Below are positions 11,234 through 20,997 of a stretch of DNA of 64,000 bases, piece after piece. Under the pieces are notes generated by a model. The model was not told the origin of the DNA. It saw only the letters and a program-made list of their open reading frames with translations, and made no database searches. Every line of letters starts with the position of its first letter. The stretch's first letter is position 1. The DNA lies in NCBI GenBank assembly GCA_020205615.1, contig CM035170.1, positions 114,986,253-115,050,252 on the forward strand. Direction: 5' to 3'. The DNA comes from Panax quinquefolius. Lineage: Eukaryota > Streptophyta > Magnoliopsida > Apiales > Araliaceae. Position numbers and translations under genes: made by a program.

Positions 11234-14009
11234 TGTAAGACCAAAAATTTTTAAATAAAAGGAATTTCCTTTATTTATTATTTTGAAATAGTAAGGGTTG
11301 ATTTGATTAATGTGGATAGTTAAGGGTTAAATCATGAAATATTTGAAAATAAGCAGTGGTTATAAAATATTCATTATTGTCGGGGAATATTAGTTTGGTG
11401 GTGGAATATTAAATGCTTTGTCGGGGAATATTAAATGCGGACGGTAGCGACCATGTGTGGGCCCCATATTGAGCGATTGGATGAAAAAAAGCGACAAATA
11501 TAAGTTGTTTTTAAATAGCAGGCGTAGTTATTCTGAGATTATCTTGTTGGAATACCGGTGGTTAAAACACACTATCTGGCGTTGTTGAGCGATAGCACGC
11601 GTATTGCACCAATTATTGATTCTTACGTGAAGGCACTTACTCGATAATGGTTTCTGATAATTCTTTATTGATATTTTTTTATTGAGTTAATAATTCTTTG
11701 CGTTGATATTTTATATTCTTTGTTGTTTGATAATTGTCATTACGGTATTTTTTCATTATCGAAGCAATAATTCATATTATCTGAATAATATTATTAGATA
11801 ACATTATTGGCAATGTCTAGAAAGTTACATCTAAGAGAGGTTTTGGTCACTAATTGCGGCGCCCGATGAAGAAATTCTTATTGGAAAGCCCCTCTCTCAG
11901 GGAGCTGCACGGTTTGTCGATATTGTGATTACGTAATATTATTTGTGAATAATTAATTATTGATTTATATGATGAGAAAAATATTGATTTTATGTGGATA
12001 TAGATGGAAAAAATTTTTAAATGACAATTGTTGAAAATTAATATTTTATCTTTTACGATAAAATAATTCGTTTAAATATATTATTTTAATAATAATATAT
12101 TAATGGTGATATTTTACAGCGAATGTGGGATATATGAGTATCTGAGGAGGAAGAGTATTTTTGTTGCAATAAATGTTTAAAACATGTTAAACATGTCGGT
12201 TGGACCCCATTTATTGGTGAAAATTTGATTATAGCTTTTGTAAAATCGCTTGGTTTGTGGATTTGGTCAATTTCTATTTGGAATTTGGAAAAACTTTCTT
12301 ACTGCAAAGTTGTAGAAATTGAATTTCCTATAAAAACTCATGAGATTCGAATTTTCTGATGAAAGGGCTATTTATTATGAATTATTGAAGTTACGAAACT
12401 CAAAATAATTGATTTTTGTAAGTTTTAATTATTTATTTTATGAAAAACGTTTTTTATCATTTCTTTCTAGAAGGTTGGCATGTGGGAAATGTTGGGATCT
12501 GATTTCCAAAGAGGCGTGTAGAAAATTTATTAATAATAATATATTTTATTAAATTTTACTTTTTTGGTGTTCTAGCGTTTTCTATAAATAGGGTCTTGGG
12601 TTAGAATTGAAAATCACACGAGAAAGCTGAAGTTTTCTCTCTCTATATTATCGGCGTATTCTTGTGAGTATTTTGAGTATACTTTGAGTATTGCTATCTG
12701 GTGCAAGTCAAAGTTCCCTTATATCAGGTGTTTATTTAATTAGAAATCTTGATCTTTTCGAGGTAAGGGATATTATTTTTTTTTTCGTAATGATATTATT
12801 TCTTGATATCATTATCTTTGAAATATTGATCTGAAGTTTTTATCAAATTTGGAACTTTTTCATGTATGGGGTTCTTATTCATGGGTTCTTATTCATGAGT
12901 TCTTATTCACGATTCTTATTAAGCGAGTTCTTATTCACGATTCTTATTCACGAGTACTATTAATGAAGCGTGAAGATGTTTTTGTGGAATTTCTATCTTT
13001 TGGTGTCGAGATTACTATTCACGTATCTGGCCTTTATTCACGTATCTGACACTATTCACGTATCTGGTCTTATTCATAGAAAAATAAAATTTCTTCTTTT
13101 AAATCCAAAACATCTATTACGGATACTAACTTTTCGATTGTATCCATGTTTTGATCATTCTTGAATTTTACACCACTATGATTATTTTTGAGGTATTTTT
13201 GGGCGTGGATAAAACCAATATGCGAATCCTTAATCCTTAATCCTTGTCATTTTGTTTCCTTTGGATTCGTTTCTTTAAAAAAAATATTTTTCATCATCCT
13301 CGGTCTTAAATGATGATATTATGGAATATCTTTGGCTTTTGTAGTGCAAAGATGAATGATTTCTTAAGAATATCTTTGGCTTTAGTGCAAAATGAATGAT
13401 TTCTGAAGAATATCTTTGGCGTAGTGCAAAGATGAGCAGTGTTTAAATGAACATGACCAGTGATGAATATCTTTGGCTGTAGTGCAAAGATGAATATTTG
13501 ATTCGGATGTATATTGATTGATGTTACGGGGATAAAAGATGAGCGATGAACTTTTAAATTCATACATAGAAGATAGTAGTTTGCATTCTCTACTTAACTC
13601 TTCTAATGAATTATTATTTCATTGCGAATATTGATTTAAAATTTGTTGTCTATTGTATTACATTATATTTTTCCTGAAGACTAACGATAATTTGTTGTAT
13701 ATTATCTTAGTCGTAATATTCTTCTTGAGCTAGTTGAGCTCACCCTTTTCCTTTTGTTCCATTTTTCTCGGGGAGAGAATATATAGCGAGTGCAGTCGGG
13801 GTATGGAATGAAGGTTTTAGAAAGGATTGTTTAGTAGTCCTCACCATTTTGTAAAATAATGTATCGATAAATGTGATGAGGATTTATTTGAGTATAGATA
13901 TTATCAGAAGATAATATTTGTATTCAAACTCACAGTTTCTTGTTGTAATAATAAAGTTGTAGTTGTTTACATACCATGTATTGACAACTTTCGAATAGGT
14001 GATGTATAC
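11234..14009 (+). repeat. 3' LTR of A1, missing its last ~25 bases
   Basis: Matches 3709-6483 with scattered small indels; TATA box at 12583-12590; ATCTTTGG hairpin units at 13324-13490 (loops differ from the first LTR: GCTTTTGTAGTG, GCTGTAGTG). It ends abruptly at GATGTATAC, where the first LTR continues CTATTTTGGGGCGTC. Confidence 0.88.
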
Positions 14010-15337
14010 TATACCTTCGAGATACATGTAATAACAATCTGGCCATATCAAAAATAGTAAATGAATTTTTAAAATTTAGAGAAAAATATATGTTCAATAT
14101 GAAACTATGTTATGCTAAATCCTAGAAAATAAATATTTTTGGAACTGATTTGGTATTTTTATGAAATTGTTCTAGTTATGAGTAAATGAATTAAATATGT
14201 TATGTGAAGTAAGAAAATTGGAAAATATGATTTTATGGCTTGAGAATCATATATAGGTATATGTAGATTTTGATGAGGGTTTTGGTTATTGGTGATGAAA
14301 TCTTATGAGTTTGGCATTTTATGATGATTAAATGCATTAATTAGTAAAGTGTAAACAATTTAATTAAATTGTTTATAAGTTTTAGAAATTATTAAATATT
14401 GTTGTAATATTAAGAATATTAAGATTTTGATATTATTAAGTGATTTTATAACATTTGGATTAAGGTGTTATAAATATTGATATGGATTTTATTACGAAAC
14501 TTTATCTTTTAGGTATCGAGGGAATATTATGCGCGTATCTACGGTACTATGTCACGAATCTGAGAGTCTTATTCACGACAAATTGGTTTCTTCTCCGAAC
14601 AAATTATCGTTAATTTATGAATCTTACTCTTGAAATTAAAACCATATTTTGATTATATTATTTTTATATAACATTCTTATAACCCTAATGATGATATTTT
14701 CTTTGACTTGAGTGTAAAGATGAGTAGATTATTGGTATGATCGTGACTATAGGTTCTCTTTGGCGATGGTGCAAAAGTTGAATTGTTGGTGGTATGATCA
14801 TGACCATTGAATTTACAATTGAATATTTTTAGCTTAAGTGCAAAGGTGAATTGATCAACATGGTTATAATTATTGTTATATAACCACGAAATGATTATGT
14901 ATTTCTTTGATATATGAATATCTTTGGCTCGTAGTGCAAAGATGACTTGTTGATGAATATCTTATGCTTTGTAGTGCAAAGATGAATTATTATTGAATAT
15001 CTTTGGCCCGTGAGTGTAAAGATGACTTGTTCTTTGAATATCTTTGGCTCAGTAGTGCAAAGATGACTGTTGTTGAATATCTTTAGCTTTGTAGTGTAAA
15101 GATGAATTGTTGATGAATATCTTTGGCCCGTGGTGCAAAGATGAATTTATTAGTATGATTATGAACATGAGCGTGATTTGGTATAACCATGATATTTGAT
15201 GTTTCACGTAAAGATAGGTGATGAAAATTATCTTACGTCTGGATGAGAAGAGAATTTAGAATTACAATTATGAGTTATTCACATGATTACGGACATGAAT
15301 CTGTTGATTGATGTTGATGAGGATAAAACATTGTTGG
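14010..15337 (+). repeat. Family-C LTR fragment I with adjoining element sequence
   Basis: 14050-14480 resembles 25765-26215 inside family-B elements. From about 14560 to 15337 it matches the family-C LTR at 34890-35590 (AAATTGGTTTCTTCTC, ATGAATCTTACTCTTGAAATTAAA and so on). It ends at GTTGG, the target duplication of the following insertion, and the same LTR resumes at 20239. No coding sequence is visible. Confidence 0.75.
14914..15146 (+). repeat. Six-unit ATCTTTGG / CAAAGAT hairpin array (family C)
   Basis: Units of about 40 bases begin near 14916, 14956, 14995, 15036, 15076 and 15116. Arms are ATCTTTG and CAAAGAT. In the fifth unit both arms change together (ATCTTTA with TAAAGAT). The loop keeps a GG...GTAGTG core. 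Confidence 0.85.
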
Positions 15338-17707
15338 TGTGAGACCCAGATTTTATCAATAAAGATTTAAATTTTGTCGAAATAATTTTTTAATATTATG
15401 GTGTGAATTTGAGATAATATTATAGTTGTGGGTAGTATTTATAAATTTTGCAAAAGTATGCAAGTGGTTATATTATATTCGATTGGTCGAGGAATATTCG
15501 GTTTAGCGAGGAATATTAAATTACAATAACTCAATCATTGGTGGACCCAATAAAATTATTATCGGATTGAAAAAGCGACAAAAATATTTTATTGAAATAA
15601 CGGCGGAAGTTTTACTGGTTGATCTTGTTGAACTACTCGGTAGTAAAAGTAATGCGATGTCGTGTGGTTGCGTAGTAGCATACGGTATTGATTATTGATC
15701 TTTATGTGAGAAGTCACCCGGTTTGATTCCATTATTGTCGATTAATAATATGAATTATTATAGCGATAATGACGTTTTGTTTTATTAAGTATTATTAACG
15801 TAATAAAAAGCGAAACATCTTTATATAAAATGCGAATACTTTATTAAAGTTATTACATAAATAAAATATATTATATTTTATTATGCATAGTATTTTGCGT
15901 AGTGTTGCGTAGTGTTTGCATAGTAAAATGTTTTTATATAAATAGAATATATGATATTTTATTTAAAAGATTTTGCTTTAAATATGGTCCGTCGATTAAA
16001 GTAAATCAATCTGAATAGTTCATGGATTAATTACTATGCATTCTATTTTCCTATAAATAGAAGCTCATTCCTTCATTATTTTCTTACGAATTCTTTGAAA
16101 CTACAGAGAGATAAATTATAGAGAGAAGCTATAGAGAGAAAATCTATAGAGAAAAGAAGAAGAGTATTACGGTACTTCACTACTTTGATATCCAGTGTCT
16201 TTTACGGTAAGGGGTATTATTTGTTGTACCCGTAAGGGATATTATTCTTTTGTATTCAAAAAGAGAACTTACATTATTCCATTTCTTTATTATTACATTG
16301 GAATAACTTTTGTATCTGTGATCACCTATACTTGGTGACATTCTTCTATTATTCTGCTGGAACATTACATCGTATGTGTTTTACAGGACACCGGTTCCCG
16401 CCTTCTTTATTATTATTACTTTGGAATATCACATGCATGTGTTTTACACCGGACACGGTTCCATTTTTTATTATTCTTTATTATTACTATTTTAATATCC
16501 ATGCATCTTATCTATACCGGACTGGTTCCATCATTTATTATTCCGTATATATATTACATTGGAACATCCTGTCGATGTGTGAATTTCACGACACGGTTCC
16601 GTTATTATTATTACATTGGAATAACTTTTTTGTCGATTATCATCGCATACGGTGATTTCTTTTGTTATTCCATTCTTTATTATACCCAGGTTGGTTAAAA
16701 CTTTGACTTCTATACTCCATGAAATTAGTAGAATATCCTTAATATTTGCGTTTCATCCAAAGATCTTTTCATGGAAATATTCTTACGATCATTCTTGAAT
16801 TTTACTCTACAAAACGAGATATTGTTGACAATTTATGCGTTAATAATTCTAGATAAATTAATTCTTGAACTTGTTTTATTGAATTCTTATATCATTGTCA
16901 TCATCCTTATGTTTATATTATGTTGAAAGTTATCTTTGGCTTACGTGCATAGATGAACTTAGTATGATTATGACCGAGGATCATTCGGTATAATCATGGC
17001 TTGATATAAATGATGTGACAAAAGTCCTCGATGACACGTAATGCACGATGATGGATAGTTTTTGGTATGATTATGACTAGGGTGTAAGACCCGACTTTTT
17101 ATAAATAAAGATGAATTTTTTCTATAAATATTATTTTTGAATATTATGGAATAAATTTGATATAATGTTATAGTTGTGGGTAATATTTATAAATTTTGCA
17201 AAGTATGCAAGTTGTTATAAAATATTCGTTTGGTTTGGGAATATTCTTTTTGTTAGGGAATATTAGTACAATGGCTCAATCATTGGTGGACCCCATGAAT
17301 GTAATTATTGTCGGATTGAGAAAACGACAAAAACATTTTATAAAAATAACGGCGGAGGTGTTACTGCTAAAAGCTGTTGAACTACCCAAAGTGGTAAAAA
17401 ATACGATGTCTGGCGTAGTTGCATAGTAGCACACGGTATTGATTATTGATCTTTACGTGAGAAGTCACTCAATTATGCTCAATTATTGCTCTGATAATTC
17501 TTGCATCATATCTCTTATATTATTGATTCAATTATTGTCACAAAGATATCATCATATAATATGTTATAGTATTAAATCAATAATTGAGGCGACAAGTTAT
17601 AAATGATTAATAATTGTTGAAAGATTAAATATGTGTTGATGAAAAAAAATGATTTGTGGTAAGTTTGATTATTTTATGGGGGCTCATATATCATCATCTA
17701 AGAGTCT

Positions 17708-17812
17708 CTTCGTCGATAGTAATTACCTTCACAATAAGTAATTACCCTTGTGAATAGTATTTACCTTCGTCGATAGTATTTACCTTCGTTAATAGTAATT
17801 ACCTTTACCGGA
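17708..17812 (+). repeat. ~20-base tandem repeat upstream of the LTR promoter
   Basis: About five copies of an AGTAATTACCTTCGTCGAT-like unit (variants CACAATA, GTGAATA, GTTAATA), ending about 155 bases before the TATA box. It is not present in the other family-B LTRs. Confidence 0.75.
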
Positions 17813-17815
17813 CGA

Positions 17816-17940
17816 TCCGAACCACTTGTCGTTTCACATTACATTCACCAGTGCCGAACCACTTGTCGTTTCACATTACAAAGGCCAAACCACTTTTCTT
17901 TTCACATCATTAGTCGTCGAGCCACTTGCCTTTTCACACC
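17816..17940 (+). repeat. ~30-base tandem repeat, CCACTTGTCGTTTCACA
   Basis: Four units with the core CCACTTGYCKTTTCACA, the last about 30 bases upstream of TATAAATA (17967). A promoter-proximal repeat in U3 is a plausible enhancer; that function is inference. Confidence 0.75.
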
Positions 17941-18139
17941 TGGGCAGTGCTAAGCTAGAAATCTTCTATAAATAGAGGCTGAGGCTTCATTATTTTTTCA
18001 CGAATTCATTCAAGCTATAGAGAGAAAGTATAGAGAGAATAAGAGAAAGAAGAAGAGTATTTTGTTACTACACCGCTCAGCAAAGATTCAATCTCCTACC
18101 AAATGTAAGGGGTGTTATTCTTTCTTATTCATGAAGAGA

Positions 18140-18560
18140 AGCATTGTTATTCCATTGCTTATTATTCATTGGAATAACTTTGTATAAGTGGTTTACCCTA
18201 TACTTGGTGACATTCTTCTATTATTACATTTGGAACATCACATGCATGTGTGTTTTACAGGACTGGTTCCGCTTTTTATTATTATTATGTTGGAACATCA
18301 CATGCATGTGTTTTACACCGACTGGTTCCGCTCTTTATTATTCATTGGAACATCACATGCATGTGTTTTACAGGACTGGTTCCGCCTTTCTTTATTATTC
18401 TGTTGGAATATCCTATCATGTGTGTTTTACAGGATCCGGTTCCATCTTTATTATTACATTGGAACATCACGCTTGGTGTGAATTTCACGACACGGGTTCC
18501 GTTTCTTTATTATTACATTGGAATAAACTTTACATGCGATCTATCGCATGCATGGTGATT
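18140..18560 (+). repeat. ~60-base hairpin/palindrome repeats in family-B LTR
   Basis: Units run GGTTCC-(ATTATT-rich loop)-TTGGAACATC then CACATGCATGTG (a perfect palindrome) and GTTTTACACCGG. The first hairpin is TTATTCCA...TGGAATAA. The same block lies at 16260-16640, 21945-22360, 28210-28640 and, inverted, 39295-39740 and 45110-45610. The apparent long reading frames across these blocks come from the repeat itself. Confidence 0.85.
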
Positions 18561-20238
18561 TCTTTTGTTATTCCATTCTTTATTATACCCAGGTTGGTTA
18601 AAACTTTGACTTCTATACTCCATGAAATTAGTGGAATATCCTTGATATTTGCGTTTCATCTAGTATCTTTTCATGAAAATATTCTTACGATCATTCTTGA
18701 ATTTTACTCTACAAAAACAAGATCATGTTGATAATTTGGGCGTTAATAATTCTGGATAAAATAATTCTTGAACTTGTTTTATTGAATTCTTATATCATTG
18801 TCATCATCCTCATGTTTATATTTTTTAAAGTCATCATGGCTCAGTGGTGCATAGATGGACTGGTATGATTATGACGAGAGACTATTCGGTGTAATCATGG
18901 CCGTAATGTTACAAATGATGTGGTAAAAATCCTCGATTAAGTAGTAGTGCGTTGATGGACGATTGTTGGCATGATCATGACCATTAATGAATACACAAAT
19001 ATTCTTGGCGCGTAGTGCATGAATAATTATGGTCGTGATACTAAAGAATATCCTTGGCCGTAGTCATGCGGGGTGATTCGATGATGTGGAATATTTATTA
19101 AAGTTGAGTCTCGGCTATAACAAATGATGAAAAACCTTTTAAAACCTAAAAGATAGTAGACTTTATTTTCTACTTGACTCTTTTAATGGATTGCATATTC
19201 ATTGCAGCTTAAACCGGTTGTGTTATTGTATTTTATCGGTTTAACATTGTTGAAGACTATTGATAATTTATTACGCATTATCTTAGTCATAATATTTCTT
19301 CTTGGGCTAGTTGAGCTCACCCTTTCTTTCCAACGTTCTCTTGTGAAATGAGAATATAAATTTGAGACGAGTCGGAACGCAGTGATGGTTACGAAGATAG
19401 CATTAGTAGTCCTCACTATTACGTGAAATAGTGTGATAATAATTGTAATGAGGACTCCTTTTTGAGTTTGTATAATATCTAGTAGACGATATTTGTATTT
19501 AAACTCACGTTTTATGTCGTATTGTACCCACGCAGTTATGTTAGTAAGTTGTATTTAAATTCTGTACCATGTAAGTGGCGACCCAAGATGGGTGATGTAT
19601 ACCTAATTTTGGGGGCGTCACAAGGGGTGATTTGGTATAGTCATGACCATTGATAATTTGATGAAAATCCTTGACCGTGGTACATGGATGATTAGATATT
19701 GTGGTTTATTCATTAAACTGAGTATTAGTGATAAAAATTGATGAAAACCTTTTAAAACCTAAAAGATAGTAGACTTTATTTTCTACTTGACTCTTTTAAT
19801 GGATTGCATATTCCGCTGCAGTTAAACTGGTTGTCTATTTAATTTTATCGGTTTAACATTGTTGAAGACTATTGATAATTTATTCGCATTATCTTAGTCA
19901 TAATATTTCTTCTTGGGCTAGTTGAGCTCACCCTTTCTTTCAACTTGTTCTCTTCAGAAATGAGAATATAAATTTGACGAAGCCTCGGGAAAAGAGTGAT
20001 GGTCCCAAGATAGCATTAGTAGTCCTCATTATTACATTAAATAGTGTGACAATAAATGTAATGAGGACTCCTTGAGTATGGATATTGTCTAAATGACAAT
20101 ATTCCTATTAGAACTCTCAGTTTATGTATTGTCGTATGTTACACGAAAGATGTATAATTAAGTTTGTATTTGAATTTATGTACCATGTAAGTGGCGACCC
20201 AAGATGGGTGACGTATACCAAATTTTGGGGGCGTCACA

Positions 20239-20997
20239 GTTGGTGGACTTTTAACATGGATAAGATAATAGACTTTATGATCTATTTTACTCTTCTAATG
20301 GATTGCTCGTTCCGCTGCAACTATGATTGAAAAGTTTTATCATCTACCATATGTTCTAAATCTCTGATTTATTACTGATGAAGACTATTGATAATTTATC
20401 TTTAGTCATAATATTCTTTACTGAGCTAGTTGTGCTCACCCTTTTGTTTCACAATTCCTTTCAGGTAATAAAAGTGTAGCTGGGTCGAGCGGGGGATGGC
20501 GAGGTAATAGAATGGTGGTCCATAGATGTTGAGGGTGAGGTGAATTCAACTTGGAAGGGTGTTTTGCCACTATCATACAAGATGTTTAATGGCATACAAC
20601 CTCGTGTCATTATAAGACATGGTTGTGCTCATCCACTTGCTGAGTATATTTACAAGCACTACCTATATAATCTTGGTGTTTGTTTGGAGTATAATACCCA
20701 ATTAGAGACATTTATGTAATTTAACATGGAGATAATGATATGTCGAGAAGACTCACCATTGGGAAGAATATGATAGTAATCTTCTCGTTTTTCTTTGGGT
20801 TCTATTGGGTCAACCAAGGATAATTCTGTGGCCATATGATATCTACCATAACCTAAAAGCATGGCCTCCCATGTAGGAAGGTTTCCTTGAGCACTTCCCA
20901 AAGATTCTAATTTCTAAAACAGTTTTTAACTATATCTTTATGTAAGGTGTCATTGTGATGTGCTACAGTTGGTATATATTTGTATCCAAACTCACAT
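20239..20997 (+). repeat. Family-C LTR fragment II
   Basis: Continues fragment I after the GTTGG duplication and matches 35590-36440 of the complete family-C LTR. It ends at CACAT (20993-20997), the target duplication of the family-B element that follows. A piece of about 80 bases present at 35890-35975 is absent here. Confidence 0.85.
20757..20913 (-). other. Exon-like open segment, antisense in family-C LTR (copy 1)
   Basis: On the minus strand a 157-base open segment is bounded by ...CTGTTTTAG (acceptor-like) and GTGAGT (donor-like, 20751-20756). It reads, in phase, LESLGSAQGNLPTWEAM followed by LSLVDPIEPKEKREDYYH. The second copy (36182-36338) is exactly 157 bases with no gaps and about 16 substitutions, while the LTR around it is full of indels. 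I do not recognise the protein. By my count about 14 of the 16 substitutions change an amino acid, so there is no sign of selection on this protein. It may be a captured host exon or just LTR sequence that happens to stay open. Confidence 0.4.

Larger units (their letters stand above)
3709..14009 (+). mobile_element. Full-length chromovirus A1 with two LTRs (tandem with A0)
   Basis: The 5' LTR is 3709-6507, the internal region 6508-11233 and the 3' LTR 11234-14009. The 5' LTR is also the 3' LTR of the preceding copy A0, so the locus reads internal-LTR-internal-LTR. The second LTR lacks its last roughly 25 bases: similarity stops at GATGTATAC (14001-14009) and unrelated sequence follows, so no target duplication can be read on the right. 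The internal region keeps recognisable gag, pol and chromodomain but is heavily frameshifted. Tandem sharing of an LTR usually arises by unequal recombination between LTRs; a collapsed or duplicated assembly is the alternative. Confidence 0.85.
17083..19622 (+). mobile_element. Younger solo LTR nested in the family-B solo LTR
   Basis: Starts TGTAAGACCCG, ends GGGGGCGTCACA, about 2.54 kb. It splits the sequence GACTAGGGGTGATTCGG, seen whole at 22797-22813. The left flank reads ACTAGG and the right AGGGGTG, so the duplication is most likely AGGGG with the left G-run shortened. It differs from other B LTRs by repeat arrays just upstream of its TATA box (17967-17974). Confidence 0.85.
15338..20238 (+). 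mobile_element. Family-B solo LTR, split by a younger insertion
   Basis: Begins TGTGAGACCC and ends GGGGGCGTCACA, with the 5-base duplication GTTGG on both sides (15333-15337 and 20239-20243). The empty site exists in this window at 35586-35600 (TTGTTGGTGGACTTT), which proves the boundaries. After removing 17083-19622 the LTR is about 2.36 kb, with no internal region: a solo LTR left by recombination. TATAAATA lies at 16052-16059, with the ~60-base hairpin repeats downstream (16330-16640). Confidence 0.92.

Noticed and set aside
18144..18731. 195-codon plus-strand reading frame rich in aromatic residues
   Set aside because: It spans the ~60-base hairpin repeats of a family-B LTR. Overlapping frames at 18188, 18250, 22111, 28196, 39233 and 45118 are the same effect.
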